From the NCBI GenBank assembly GCA_002707205.1, contig PAMH01000025.1:1-37817 (forward strand): a stretch of 37,817 bases of DNA. Reading direction: 5' to 3'. Shown one piece after another: positions 15,829 to 24,998 of this stretch. Numbering within the stretch: the first letter of the stretch is position 1; each line of letters opens with the position of its first letter. Position numbers and translations under genes: made by a program. The notes beneath the pieces are model-generated. The model was not told the DNA's origin. It searched no databases and saw only the letters and a list, made by a program, of their open reading frames with translations. The DNA comes from Legionellales bacterium (lineage in GTDB: Bacteria; Pseudomonadota; Gammaproteobacteria; UBA1113).

Positions 15829-17436
15829 CTATACTTGGCCATCATGCCCGCCATTTGCTCGGCGCTCCATATCTTCACGTACAGTACTATAATCAAAGCC
15901 TGCTGCTTCATCATGCATACTTAATTCACCAATTAATGCTTCTGCATCAAATGGGTCAACTTGTCCCTCTTGCACTAACTCTAACGCCCTATCCTGATAG
16001 TTTTTCCAACCTTTAGACTTTAGATATTTTTGCCAATTCAAAATATCGCAATTTTGAATGAGTTGCCGCCCTTGCTCATCTACCCAAATGACTTCTGCAA
16101 CGACCGTACGACCACCAATACCGGTATTATGGCAATGTTTACAATGTTCGCCCCGCGCATAAATGCGACTTAAATCATCTCCAAACGTATGTTGCCAACG
16201 CGATAATTCTTTTTGATGGGCTTTTGCATTGCTCACAGGCTGCTTGCAATGTTCACATAACGTAGCAATTAAACGTTGAAAAATAAGACTAACTAATACA
16301 TTACCATCAGCCAACATACTTGGAGATAAGCCCATATCAACTAAACGTGTGATTATACCTGTCGCGGAATTGGTATGTACCGTTGAAAAAACTAAATGTC
16401 CTGTGATTGCAGCTCTAACCATAACGCTGGCAGTATCTTCATCTCGCATCTCTCCCAGAACAATATAGTCAGGATCCATTCGTAACGCCGCTTTACCAAA
16501 AGTTGCAAAACTACGATCGTCTTTGTCTGTATTAACAGGCACTTGAGTAATACTCGGGACAACTTTTTCAACAGGGTCTTCAATCGTATAAACTTTTCTG
16601 GAATTTTTAACCAAGCGCATACAACTAGCGAGCGTTGTTGTTTTACCTGAACCTGTTGGCCCAGATAATAAAACAGCCCCATGAGGCATTTGAACTGCAC
16701 GTTTAATAATGTAAACTTGCTCTGGTGTATAGCCTAATTCTTCTAATGTGACTTCTTTAGAAGCATCCCCAACACCTAAAATTCGCATGACCATATCAAA
16801 GCCACCATGTGCTGGCATGCTAGCTAGACGCAAACGAATTTCTTGTCCGTTGATGATTAATGGCATAGACGCATCTTGCGTCACTAATGGATTAAAATGT
16901 GCTGTTGCATGGTCAGTCTCTTTATTAAATGCAACCGCAGCAATTTCACGACCCAATCGTGGAAACCATTCGGCATGCAAAAATAACTCACCGTATTTTC
17001 TGAATCTGATTTTTGCAACGTCAGCACGCACTTCGATATGAATATCACTGACATCATCGTTCACTGCTTCTTGTACAAGAATACGTAATCGTTGTTGCTG
17101 GGCACTAATTTCTTCTTCTTTTTTTTCTTTTTTTTCACCAGCTTCGGTATCTGCAATATTAGCAAGTAACATGGTAATTAAGGATTCTGTCGCAGTCACT
17201 ACTCGTCCAGGTCGAATACCGCGATTAATCATCATTGTTTTACAGTTTTGAACATCGCGCGAAGATGGGTCTGTGGTTAAGATCATGCCACTTTTAAGTA
17301 CAACAAGATTTCCACGCTGCTGACACCAGTCAGCAAAATCCACCAAAGGTCTATCTTTGGGATCTAAATCTGATTGTGAAGAATAGACCTGCCGATTGTA
17401 TGGTGCTCTACCCTCTGATTCAAATGATTCAGACAT
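15829..17436 (-). CDS. Type IV pilus assembly ATPase (GspE/PilQ-R64 family)
   Basis: A 535-residue secretion ATPase that powers pilus polymerisation from the cytoplasm. It has an N-terminal segment with little similarity to PilB, an N2-like domain (about 115-215, with VNDDVSDIHIEVRADVAKIRFR), Walker A GPTGSGKTTT (about residue 262), the Asp box GEMRDEDTA, the His box GHLVFSTVHTNSATG and a zinc module of two CxxC pairs (CEHC and CKHC). It most resembles PilQ of the R64 thin pilus rather than chromosomal PilB. No retraction ATPase, secretin, prepilin peptidase or PilO/PilP gene is visible nearby, so these must be encoded elsewhere or be missing. It is the first gene of the cluster. Confidence 0.88.
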   Translation of the reverse strand: MSESFESEGRAPYNRQVYSSQSDLDPKDRPLVDFADWCQQRGNLVVLKSGMILTTDPSSRDVQNCKTMMINRGIRPGRVVTATESLITMLLANIADTEAGEKKEKKEEEISAQQQRLRILVQEAVNDDVSDIHIEVRADVAKIRFRKYGELFLHAEWFPRLGREIAAVAFNKETDHATAHFNPLVTQDASMPLIINGQEIRLRLASMPAHGGFDMVMRILGVGDASKEVTLEELGYTPEQVYIIKRAVQMPHGAVLLSGPTGSGKTTTLASCMRLVKNSRKVYTIEDPVEKVVPSITQVPVNTDKDDRSFATFGKAALRMDPDYIVLGEMRDEDTASVMVRAAITGHLVFSTVHTNSATGIITRLVDMGLSPSMLADGNVLVSLIFQRLIATLCEHCKQPVSNAKAHQKELSRWQHTFGDDLSRIYARGEHCKHCHNTGIGGRTVVAEVIWVDEQGRQLIQNCDILNWQKYLKSKGWKNYQDRALELVQEGQVDPFDAEALIGELSMHDEAAGFDYSTVREDMERRANGGHDGQV

Positions 17437-17725
17437 TGCTGTTAATTACTCCTTCATTTTTATCCTAAAGTTGCCAAGAAGCGCAACCTACTATTTTTAG
17501 TATGTTTAACTGAATACTATTTTAATAATAGCAGTCTTCCCTATATTTAAGCACTATATTTCTTATTGTTTTATTAAATTTACATAAGATTTAGCTAAAA
17601 TCCAGGGTAAACGCATCAAAATTTTAGATAGTTTATCAAAAAGCTATTATGGAAATAGACATATAGAATATTGATAATGTCTATCCGCATTATTATCCTC
17701 AAAAAAATCAATTTATAACTATTAA

Positions 17726-17761
17726 AAAAAAAGATATAAAAAAAGATATAAAAAAAGATAT
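17726..17761. repeat. Three tandem copies of a 12-base AT-rich unit
   Basis: The unit AAAAAAAGATAT occurs three times in direct succession (G at 17733, 17745 and 17757). The phased A-tracts would bend DNA, although 12-base phasing is slightly longer than a helical turn. It looks like a slippage-prone simple repeat. Confidence 0.85.
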
Positions 17762-17782
17762 AATTTTTAATATCCAAAGGTT

Positions 17783-17804
17783 AAAAATGCTGATTCAGTC
17801 AGCA
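17783..17804 (-). terminator. Intrinsic terminator of the metG-rsxB-nth-DUF1841 unit
   Basis: On the minus strand TGCTGA and TCAGCA (17799-17804 and 17788-17793) form a six-pair stem with a five-base loop, followed directly by TTTTTAA. It lies 25 bases after the DUF1841 stop. The stem is short but position and T-run fit. Confidence 0.6.
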
Positions 17805-17829
17805 CCATAACAATTATATATCATTAAAT

Positions 17830-18261
17830 TTAATCTTTTGAAAATACTTGGCGCAGAGATTCGAAGTATGATGACATATCTAAAGGCTTATTTGCCATCG
17901 TCGCTTGCCAAAGATGCTCACCTAATATATCCATAAACTGATGTTCCAGTTCATGTGGATTGATGCCTTGTTTCAAATGAGAGTGGTAAAGCGCCTTGAT
18001 GCCTGCGGGCTGATCAAGATTGACTTGATCACGTACAGCCAAATGTAATCCCATGTGCATGAATGGATTTGCTGGGTTATTTTGCCCTGAAAAATCTTTT
18101 GTTTGTTGATCCAAAGATAAAAATTTCTGATACTCTGGATGTAAAAAAACAACGTCTACAATTTGTTTTTCTAATGGTGTTAGTGCCTGGTGAGTTTGAT
18201 GTTTATCCCATGCATCGAGATAAAATTGACGAATTTTATTTCTATCATTTGTGTAAAACAT
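17830..18261 (-). CDS. DUF1841 family protein
   Basis: A 143-residue conserved protein of unknown function found widely in beta- and gammaproteobacteria. It begins MFYTNDRNKIRQFYLDAWDK, with the family segments LTPLEKQIVDVVFLHPEY, NPFMHMGLHLAVRDQ and HELEHQFMDILGEHLWQA. The conserved His/Glu residues in HMGLHL and HELEHQ could bind a metal, but no activity is known to me. It starts two bases after the nth stop, so it is translationally linked to the endonuclease gene; this gene pair may hint at a repair or iron-sulfur role. Confidence 0.88.
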   Translation of the reverse strand: MFYTNDRNKIRQFYLDAWDKHQTHQALTPLEKQIVDVVFLHPEYQKFLSLDQQTKDFSGQNNPANPFMHMGLHLAVRDQVNLDQPAGIKALYHSHLKQGINPHELEHQFMDILGEHLWQATMANKPLDMSSYFESLRQVFSKD

Positions 18262-18263
18262 AA

Positions 18264-18893
18264 CTATTCTTTATCTTTAAATTCACATAAATCTTTAATA
18301 ATACAATTTTGACACTTAGGCTTTCGCGCTAAACAGGTATATCTACCATGCAAAATTAACCAATGATGTGCATTCAGCAAAAAGGCTTTGGGCACAAACT
18401 TTAATAAGTTTTTTTCAACTTCAAGTACTGTTTTACCAGGTGCAAGTTTTGTGCGGTTTGAAACTCTAAAAATATGCGTATCAACAGCCATTGTTGGTAA
18501 ACCAAAAGCCGTATTTAAAATGACATTCGCTGTTTTTCTACCGACACCGGGTAAAGCTTCTAAAGCTACGCGATCACATGGTACTTGTCCCTCGTGCCTA
18601 TCAAGTAATAATCGACATGTGTTAATGACATTTTCAGCTTTTGAATTATATAAACCAATGGTTTTAATATAAGGCGTTAACCCATCGACACCTAGCGCAT
18701 AAATTGAAGCCGGCGTGTTGGCAACAGGATATAATTTGTCAGTAGCTTTATTTACACTAATGTCTGTTGCTTGTGCCGATAAAATTACGGCAATTAATAA
18801 TTCAAAATGTGAGTTGTAATTCAATTCTGTTGTTGGATTTGGGTTCTGTGTCTGAAATCTTTCAAAAATTAAACGTCGCTTTTCCTGATTCAT
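18264..18893 (-). CDS. nth: Endonuclease III
   Basis: A bifunctional DNA glycosylase/AP lyase that removes oxidised pyrimidines in base excision repair. The 209 residues contain the helix-hairpin-helix [15 protein letters not shown] with the catalytic Lys (about 119), the catalytic Asp in [12 protein letters not shown] (about 138) and the C-terminal [4Fe-4S] loop with four Cys in [17 protein letters not shown]. Length is normal (E. coli 211). The start overlaps the rsxB-like stop by four bases. In E. coli, nth is the last gene of the rsxABCDGE-nth operon, so the coupling to a single rsxB here looks like a relic or streamlined form. Confidence 0.97.
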   Translation of the reverse strand: MNQEKRRLIFERFQTQNPNPTTELNYNSHFELLIAVILSAQATDISVNKATDKLYPVANTPASIYALGVDGLTPYIKTIGLYNSKAENVINTCRLLLDRHEGQVPCDRVALEALPGVGRKTANVILNTAFGLPTMAVDTHIFRVSNRTKLAPGKTVLEVEKNLLKFVPKAFLLNAHHWLILHGRYTCLARKPKCQNCIIKDLCEFKDKE

Positions 18894-19516
18894 GAACGTC
18901 CCTTTTTCACGCGTTCTAACGCCGCTTTAATGTATGCTTGCTTCGCTAATTTTGCGGCTTCTTCACTTGATGTGTTTGCCTGCACTTGTTGCTTATGTGT
19001 CTGACGTGAATTATGCGTTTGTGCTGCAATGCGTTCTTTTTTACGTATATAATTTTTTTTTGCATGCGCAGCAAACGCTTGCCACTCAATTTCAGTATCA
19101 GGCTTATCAACTAATTGCATCGAAATACAATCCATTGGACATGGTTCAATACACAACTCACATCCAGTACAATCAGCAGCGAGTACTGTATGCATTTTTT
19201 TACCCGTACCAATAATGGCATCAACTGGGCAAGCGGCAATACATTTTACACATCCAATGCACAACTGTTCATCAATAACAGCGACACTTGGCGCCTTTTG
19301 TTTTAATCGCATATCTTCAATAAGATGCTCAGTTTCCTTATCAAGTAACGTTCCTAACTGCTCCAATACACGTATACCACCCGGCAAACATTTATTAATG
19401 TTTGCCTCTCCCAAACTAATCGCTTCAGCATAAGGTTTACAACCCTCATATTCACATAAACCACATTGTGTTTGAGGTAAACATTGATCAATTACTTGCA
19501 CGCTAATTTTCTTCAT
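18890..19516 (-). CDS. rsxB: RnfB/RsxB-like iron-sulfur protein without membrane anchor
   Basis: A 208-residue electron-transfer protein. The N-terminal Fe-S domain (PF04060 type) has CGLCEYEGC followed by KCLPGG, four Cys for one cluster. Two ferredoxin motifs follow, [15 protein letters not shown] and [15 protein letters not shown], for two [4Fe-4S] clusters. The last 65 residues are charged and alanine-rich. E. coli RsxB starts with a hydrophobic membrane segment; this protein begins [19 protein letters not shown] and lacks it, so it is probably soluble. No rsxA, C, D, G or E gene is nearby. It is coupled to nth and to metG (one-base contact), and may donate electrons to a soluble partner or help load Fe-S clusters; this is inference. 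Confidence 0.88.
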   Translation of the reverse strand: MKKISVQVIDQCLPQTQCGLCEYEGCKPYAEAISLGEANINKCLPGGIRVLEQLGTLLDKETEHLIEDMRLKQKAPSVAVIDEQLCIGCVKCIAACPVDAIIGTGKKMHTVLAADCTGCELCIEPCPMDCISMQLVDKPDTEIEWQAFAAHAKKNYIRKKERIAAQTHNSRQTHKQQVQANTSSEEAAKLAKQAYIKAALERVKKGRS

Positions 19517-21534
19517 TATTTTACTGGCATCCCAGGCATTGCACCTTCATCAGGACTTAAAATCCATAACTCTTTTCCACCAGCTCCAGCTGCTAAAACC
19601 ATACCTTCAGACAAACCAAAACGCATTTTGCGTGGAGCTAAGTTTGCAACCATTACGGTCATTTTCCCAACTAAATCTTCCGGTGCATATGCAGACTTAA
19701 TACCCGCAAAAACCTGCTTTTCCCCACCGCCAATATCTAAAGTTAGTTGAATTAACTTATTTGCATTTTCAACATGTTCAGCTTTAATAATTTTAGCAAT
19801 TCGCAAATCAATTTTACTAAAATCATCAATGCTAATTTCAGGTTTAATGGGATATTCATCTAAAATTGTTTTTTCAGTTACTGGTAACTCTGTTTGCTTA
19901 TTTTCTGCTAACATTGCGTTAATTTTCTCCGCTTCTATTCGTTGTAATAAAGGCTTAAACTTTTCAATTCTGACATTTAAATAAGGTGTTTTTATGTTAT
20001 CCCACGTCAATGAACCTTGATTTAAAAATACTTCTGTTCTCGCTGCCAAATCCGGCACAATCGGCTTCAAATAGGTCATCAGTACTTTAAATAAATTTAA
20101 AGCCATCGTACAAACCCATTGAACAGTTTTTGCTTGCTCAACATCTTTTGCTAAAACCCATGGTTTTTTTTCATCAACATATTGATTTGCTTTATCAGTC
20201 AATGACATTATTAGACGGATTGCTCGATTAAAGTCTCGCGCTTCATAAGCTTGTGCAATGAATTCACCTTCGGCTACAAATTGCTGATATAGTGCCGGCG
20301 CTTCTAATTCACTGGCTAATTGATTATCAAATTTTTTATTGATAAAACCAGCTGTGCGACTAGCAATATTTACTAATTTTCCTACTAAATCTGCATTAAT
20401 GCGTTGCGTAAAATCCTCTAAGTTTAAATCAATATCTTCAACTCGACTTGTTAATTTAGCAGCGAGATAATAACGCAAATAAGTCGGCTCAAAATGATTA
20501 AGGTAACTACGTGCTTTAATAAAAGTGCCTCGTGATTTTGACATCTTCTGGCCATCAATCGTTAAAAAGCCATGGGTGAAAACAGCTGTCGGCGTACGAA
20601 ATCCTGCGCCATGCAACATCGCAGGCCAAAACAAACCATGAAAATAGGTGATATCCTTGCCGATAAAATGATATAGCTCAGTGCTAGAATCTTCTGACCA
20701 AAATTCATCAAAATTTATTGATGGATGCTGAGTACAGTAATTTTTGAAACTTGCCATATAACCAACAGGCGCATCAAGCCACACATAAAAATATTTGTTA
20801 GGTGCATCTGGAATTTCAAATCCAAAATAGGGTTTATCACGCGTAATGTCCCACGCTTTTAACCCAGTCTCAAACCACTCTTTTAATTTATTTGCAACTT
20901 CTGGTTGTAAGTGCTCTTCGCTGACCCACTGTTTCAAATAAGTTTCATAATTCGCTAACTGAAAAAAATAATGCGCCGTTTTTTTTTGTACAGGTGTTTT
21001 TCCTGTTAAGACTGACCTTGGCTCAATAAGTTCACCACTGTCATAAGTTTTGCTACATACTTCACAATTATCACCATATTGATCCTTGGCATGGCAATGC
21101 GGGCACTCGCCTTTAATAAAACGGTCAGGCAAAAACATTTCTGCTTCTTCATCATAGGCTTGCGTAATTTCGCGCGTTTCAATATCACCTTTTGTTTTTA
21201 ATCGCTGATAAATCAAACAGGCTAACTCATAATTCTCTGGCGAATCTGTCGTATAGAAATTATCTAGTTTTATTGAAAAATCTTGATAATCTGCAGCAGC
21301 TTCTTGACGATATTTATTCGCCAAATCAGCCGGTTCTAGATTCATTTCTCGTGCTTTAATCATAATTGGCGTACCATGCGCATCGCTCGCGCAAATATAA
21401 TGACAGTCATGGCCTCGCAATTGCTGGAATCTGACCCATATATCAGTTTGAATGGCTTCAACCATATGTCCTAAATGTAATGCACCATTAGCATAGGGTA
21501 ATGCCATAGTTACTAAAATCTTTCTTTTACTCAC
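19516..21534 (-). CDS. metG: Methionyl-tRNA synthetase
   Basis: Charges tRNA(Met) with methionine. It has the HIGH-like signature [14 protein letters not shown] at the N-terminus, a zinc knuckle with CPHCH and CEVC, the KMSKS loop in [12 protein letters not shown], an anticodon-binding helical domain, and a C-terminal tRNA-binding EMAP-II-like domain (about the last 105 residues, [14 protein letters not shown] to GMVLAAG). The GTG at 21532-21534 is preferred as start because AAAGGTAG lies eight bases before it and the product then begins [17 protein letters not shown] like E. coli MetG. An upstream in-frame ATG at 21567 would add 11 residues. It is the first gene of the metG-rsxB-nth-DUF1841 unit and is divergent from mrp. 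Confidence 0.96.
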   Translation of the reverse strand: MSKRKILVTMALPYANGALHLGHMVEAIQTDIWVRFQQLRGHDCHYICASDAHGTPIMIKAREMNLEPADLANKYRQEAAADYQDFSIKLDNFYTTDSPENYELACLIYQRLKTKGDIETREITQAYDEEAEMFLPDRFIKGECPHCHAKDQYGDNCEVCSKTYDSGELIEPRSVLTGKTPVQKKTAHYFFQLANYETYLKQWVSEEHLQPEVANKLKEWFETGLKAWDITRDKPYFGFEIPDAPNKYFYVWLDAPVGYMASFKNYCTQHPSINFDEFWSEDSSTELYHFIGKDITYFHGLFWPAMLHGAGFRTPTAVFTHGFLTIDGQKMSKSRGTFIKARSYLNHFEPTYLRYYLAAKLTSRVEDIDLNLEDFTQRINADLVGKLVNIASRTAGFINKKFDNQLASELEAPALYQQFVAEGEFIAQAYEARDFNRAIRLIMSLTDKANQYVDEKKPWVLAKDVEQAKTVQWVCTMALNLFKVLMTYLKPIVPDLAARTEVFLNQGSLTWDNIKTPYLNVRIEKFKPLLQRIEAEKINAMLAENKQTELPVTEKTILDEYPIKPEISIDDFSKIDLRIAKIIKAEHVENANKLIQLTLDIGGGEKQVFAGIKSAYAPEDLVGKMTVMVANLAPRKMRFGLSEGMVLAAGAGGKELWILSPDEGAMPGMPVK

Positions 21535-21863
21535 GTTAACTACCTTTTGAAGGTTTTTTAAAGACATTTACAGCCCACAAGTTTTACAATATACATCCAA
21601 AATACCTTTAAAGCATACTTTATAAGATTAACTTTTCATGTATTAACCAACCTTCTGTACATCAACACTACTGTTTCTGATCACAACGTTCTCAACGCAT
21701 GAAAATATTTTGTGTTAACCTTGCATTTTGAGGTGGTTTGAGTATATCCGCTAAAATTATATCAAAATATTTAAGTGCTGTTTACAATATCAGCAAAAAT
21801 CTCGCATTTCATATTAATTTCGTTATAATTAGTGCAACCGCAATTGCGATGGAATCCAAATAA
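21535..21863. other. Divergent intergenic region between metG and mrp
   Basis: About 330 bases with no credible gene. It must hold the promoters for both directions. For mrp a perfect TATAAT lies at 21824-21829, about 35 bases before the ATG, but the -35 side is poor. No riboswitch or T-box fold was recognised by eye. Confidence 0.5.
21824..21829 (+). promoter_or_regulatory. Likely -10 box for mrp
   Basis: A perfect TATAAT lies 34 bases before the mrp ATG. No good -35 hexamer occurs at 16-18 bases spacing, so the promoter is weak or needs an activator. Confidence 0.35.
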
Positions 21864-22949
21864 ATGACTAAAATAACAACTAATGCCGTAGAACAATTAC
21901 TTGAGACTTACCTTTTGCCAGGATTAAAGCTAGATGCCATTTCATCTAACATGGTAAAAAATATCTCTATCAATGACGATAATATTCATATCGATATACA
22001 ATTAAATTTTCCTGCACGAGAATATTCAGATATTCTAAAAATAGCCCTAAGTGATTATTTACAAAAAAAAACCGGTTTTAATATTCAGTTGAATATTACT
22101 TGGCAAGTCATTCAACATAAAGTTCAAACAGGTTTGAGACCTATCCCTGGCATCAAAAATATTATTGCTGTAGGCTCAGGAAAAGGCGGCGTTGGAAAAT
22201 CGACAAGTGCTGTTAACTTGGCCTTGGCTTTATACCGAGAAGGTGCACAAGTTGGCCTACTGGATGCAGACATTTATGGACCAAATCAACCTCAAATGCT
22301 TGGTGTGATTGAAAGACCTGTCACGCATGATAATAAAACCATGGAACCTATACTCGCCCATGGTATGCAAACAATGTCTATTGGTTATTTAGTTGATCAA
22401 AATGCAGCAATGGTTTGGCGTGGGCCGATGGTCAGTGGCGCATTAACGCAATTACTTAATGATACACACTGGCATGATCTAGATTATTTAATTATTGACT
22501 TACCACCTGGTACGGGTGACGTGCAATTAACCATGGCACAAAAAATTCCTGTTAGTGGTTCAATTATCGTAACCACCCCACAAGAAATTGCCTTATTAGA
22601 TGTACGAAAAGCCATTAATATGTTTAACAAAGTTCATGTACCTATTTTAGGTATCGTGGAAAATATGAGTACACATGTTTGTACTAACTGCCAAAAAGAA
22701 GAGCCCATATTTGGTCATGGCGGTGGTGAGTTAATTGCAGAACAATTTAACGTAGATATGTTGGGCGCACTTCCCTTATCATTACCAATACGAGAACAAG
22801 GTGATAAAGGATCTCCTATTGTTATTGCAGACCCCAAACACCCTGCAAGTTTAAAATATATTGAGATAGCACGTAAAGTAAGCGCGCAATTATCTTTAAT
22901 GCCAAAAGATACGGCATCCAAGTTCCCTAAAATTGAAATTGAATCATGA
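21864..22949 (+). CDS. apbC: Mrp/ApbC family iron-sulfur cluster carrier ATPase
   Basis: A 361-residue P-loop NTPase that binds and transfers [4Fe-4S] clusters to apoproteins. It has an N-terminal MIP18/DUF59-like domain (about 1-90), the deviant Walker A GSGKGGVGKSTSA (about 107-119), DADIYGPNQP, LIIDLPPGTGD, and a C-terminal CxxC (CTNC) followed by FGHGGGE that holds the bridging cluster. Length matches E. coli Mrp (369). The divergent arrangement with metG is conserved in enterobacteria. Two Fe-S proteins (Nth, RsxB-like) are encoded just across the promoter region. Confidence 0.95.
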   Translation: MTKITTNAVEQLLETYLLPGLKLDAISSNMVKNISINDDNIHIDIQLNFPAREYSDILKIALSDYLQKKTGFNIQLNITWQVIQHKVQTGLRPIPGIKNIIAVGSGKGGVGKSTSAVNLALALYREGAQVGLLDADIYGPNQPQMLGVIERPVTHDNKTMEPILAHGMQTMSIGYLVDQNAAMVWRGPMVSGALTQLLNDTHWHDLDYLIIDLPPGTGDVQLTMAQKIPVSGSIIVTTPQEIALLDVRKAINMFNKVHVPILGIVENMSTHVCTNCQKEEPIFGHGGGELIAEQFNVDMLGALPLSLPIREQGDKGSPIVIADPKHPASLKYIEIARKVSAQLSLMPKDTASKFPKIEIES

Positions 22950-23046
22950 CTTGCGTAAAATACTAATCAAACTGACGTTGCGCATTAATGTGTAGAACTT
23001 CGTATCATCAAAACCTTAAAGTACTTTGACATAAGGAACAAAATTT

Positions 23047-23613
23047 ATGAGTATCAAATCTGATAGCTGGATTAATCGTATGGCAGAAATGCATGATATG
23101 ATTTCGCCGTTCTCTCCTCAACAAGTTCGTTATCATGATGATACAAAAGTTATTTCTTATGGCACATCTAGCTACGGTTACGATGTACGTTGCGCTAATG
23201 AATTTAAAATTTTCACGAATATTAATTCAGCAATCGTTGATCCTAAAAATTTTGATGCTAATAGTTTTGTTGATCTAGAATCAGATGTTTGTATCATCCC
23301 ACCAAACTCTTTTGCCTTAGCGAGAACCGTCGAATATTTTAAAATACCGAGAAACATATTAACTATTTGTCTTGGTAAATCAACCTATGCACGCTGCGGC
23401 ATTATCGTTAATGTCACGCCACTAGAACCTGAGTGGGAAGGTCATGTAACACTCGAGTTTTCAAATACCACAAATCTACCTGCAAAAATATACGCAAACG
23501 AAGGCGTTGCACAAATGCTATTTTTAGAATCTGATGAAGTTTGTAAAACATCATATAAAGATAGAGGTGGAAAATATCAAGGCCAAACGGGCGTTACGTT
23601 ACCTGCAACTTAA
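23047..23613 (+). CDS. dcd: dCTP deaminase
   Basis: Deaminates dCTP to dUTP, which Dut (also in this window) turns into dUMP for thymidylate synthesis. The 188 residues closely follow the Pseudomonas-type enzyme: [12 protein letters not shown] near the N-terminus, [20 protein letters not shown], the catalytic Glu in [14 protein letters not shown], and the C-terminal [25 protein letters not shown] precedes the ATG. It follows apbC by 97 bases. Confidence 0.97.
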   Translation: MSIKSDSWINRMAEMHDMISPFSPQQVRYHDDTKVISYGTSSYGYDVRCANEFKIFTNINSAIVDPKNFDANSFVDLESDVCIIPPNSFALARTVEYFKIPRNILTICLGKSTYARCGIIVNVTPLEPEWEGHVTLEFSNTTNLPAKIYANEGVAQMLFLESDEVCKTSYKDRGGKYQGQTGVTLPAT

Positions 23614-23637
23614 TTAAATAAGGCATATACTCAAATC

Positions 23638-23672
23638 AATCTATTTTAAAATTAGAAATTGTAAAATAGATT
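23638..23672. repeat. Inverted repeat after dcd, possible weak terminator
   Basis: Perfect 11-base arms AATCTATTTTA (23638-23648) and TAAAATAGATT (23662-23672) with a 13-base loop, 24 bases after the dcd stop and between convergent dcd and coaX. The AT-rich stem has no clear T-run on either strand, so a terminator function for the converging units is only likely. Confidence 0.4.
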
Positions 23673-23758
23673 TACTTACCTGACCATTGAATATAGGTAC
23701 ATCATAATGCGTTATTTTGTACCTTAAAGTAAGTATTAAAAAATAAAATTTTCCATTT

Positions 23759-24526
23759 TTAATTTAATGCATACGTCAACCGTAGTCCTTCCAAGACTAA
23801 ATCAGGTATGATCTCATCAAATAAACTTTCATGTTCAAATAAGCTAGAGAAACCGCCTGTACCAATAAGTTTTGGTATTGTGTCATTAAAAACTTCTTGT
23901 GCAATTTTTTGTGTGATTTCTCTTATCATCCCCATTTGACCATAAAATAAACCTGATTGAATACTTTCAATCGTGGCTTTTCCAATACAATTTTCAGGTT
24001 TTAGAATTTCAACCGAAGATAATTTAGCAGTTTTACTTTGTAATGCTTCCATTGATAATTTCATTCCAGGTAAAATCACCCCCCCCAAATATTCATTATT
24101 TGCTGAAATAGCATCCAAGGTTGTAGCAGTACCCATATCCACAACAATTAAACATTGATTAGGATAATGCTGACTTGCAGCTACAGATGTCGCAAGCCGA
24201 TCTGCGCCTACTTCAGCAGGATTTCTGTAATTAATTTTTAAACCTAATTGAGTTTTTGCATTAATGAAAAAAGGATCACATTGGAAATACTTTAAGCATG
24301 CTGCACGCACAGAATAGTCCAAACCAGGCACAACCGAGCAAATAGCAATTGCGGAAACAGATGTTGGTTCAATTGCATTTTCTCTTAGTACAGCACGTAA
24401 AAAAATGCCTAATTGATCAGAAGTTATTGATTGCTTACTGTCATAACGAAATCGAAGCTTTAAACAATCTTGTTGATAAATACCGCCAAAAATTTGACTA
24501 TTACCAACATCGAGACAAAGCAGCAT
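23759..24526 (-). CDS. coaX: Type III pantothenate kinase
   Basis: First step of coenzyme A synthesis: phosphorylates pantothenate. The 255-residue ASKHA-fold protein has the N-terminal phosphate-binding LCLDVGNSQIFGG, AICSVVPGL, EVGADRLATSVAA with the catalytic Asp, and VVDMGTATTLDAI, followed by GGVILPGMKLSMEAL. All CoaX motifs are present. Type III kinases are usual in Legionella, Coxiella and Pseudomonas. No birA is adjacent, unlike in many genomes. The gene is convergent with dcd. Confidence 0.95.
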   Translation of the reverse strand: MLLCLDVGNSQIFGGIYQQDCLKLRFRYDSKQSITSDQLGIFLRAVLRENAIEPTSVSAIAICSVVPGLDYSVRAACLKYFQCDPFFINAKTQLGLKINYRNPAEVGADRLATSVAASQHYPNQCLIVVDMGTATTLDAISANNEYLGGVILPGMKLSMEALQSKTAKLSSVEILKPENCIGKATIESIQSGLFYGQMGMIREITQKIAQEVFNDTIPKLIGTGGFSSLFEHESLFDEIIPDLVLEGLRLTYALN

Positions 24527-24556
24527 AAAAATTCACTAATTTAATTATTTACCTTA

Positions 24557-24865
24557 CTACTTATTATCCTCTTGTTTAACAGCGTTATCAACCAATTCAC
24601 GTAACTCTTTTCCAGGTTTAAAATGCGGGCTGTATTTAGCAACGGTAATGACTTTTTCACCAGTTTTAGGGTTATGGGCATTTCGTGGCGGCCGATAATG
24701 TAAAGTAAAGCTACCAAAACCTCGAATTTCAATTCGTTCGCCATTTCCTAAGGCATCACTCATAGCATCTAATATAAGATTTACAGAATCAGCAATATCT
24801 TGTTCTGGTAACTGCGTAATCCTACTTGCCATTAATGCAATTAAATCTGATTTAATCATTGGCAT
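24557..24865 (-). CDS. ihfB: Integration host factor beta subunit
   Basis: A 102-residue DNA-bending protein of the HU/IHF family, acting as a heterodimer with IhfA. It has [13 protein letters not shown] at the N-terminus, [17 protein letters not shown], and the DNA-intercalating arm [14 protein letters not shown], then [24 protein letters not shown] and the HFKPGKELR ending favour IhfB over IhfA or HU. The ATG at 24863-24865 or the one two codons later is the start. An AAAGGAGG sequence lies 14 bases upstream, and a small CAGCG/CGCTG stem between could shorten the distance. An open frame upstream begins only with TTG and is not used. Confidence 0.92.
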   Translation of the reverse strand: MPMIKSDLIALMASRITQLPEQDIADSVNLILDAMSDALGNGERIEIRGFGSFTLHYRPPRNAHNPKTGEKVITVAKYSPHFKPGKELRELVDNAVKQEDNK

Positions 24866-24998
24866 TACAGCGTGCGCTGCCTCCTTTATTATACCCAACT
24901 TATTGAAAAGACTTGACTAAGCTCATTCAACAATCCAAATTAAGTGTAGCAAGAACCATGACATTTCGCACATAACTTTATGGATTTTAGTGTAATTT

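Larger units (their letters stand above)
17437..17829. other. Gene-free AT-rich spacer between the pilus locus and the metG unit
   Basis: This 393-base stretch holds no credible coding frame. It would contain the promoter of the pilus genes at its left side; no hexamer pair stands out from the AT-rich background. It holds a 12-base tandem repeat and the terminator of the metG-nth-DUF1841 unit (separate entries). No tRNA or IS end was recognised. Confidence 0.6.

Noticed and set aside
17726-17761. Tandem repeat considered as a CRISPR or origin iteron array
   Set aside because: Three 12-base A-rich units without spacers; no cas genes, no replication gene and no DnaA boxes seen nearby.
24541-24744. 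Minus-strand open frame overlapping ihfB
   Set aside because: A shadow in another frame of ihfB; the ihfB frame carries all family motifs.
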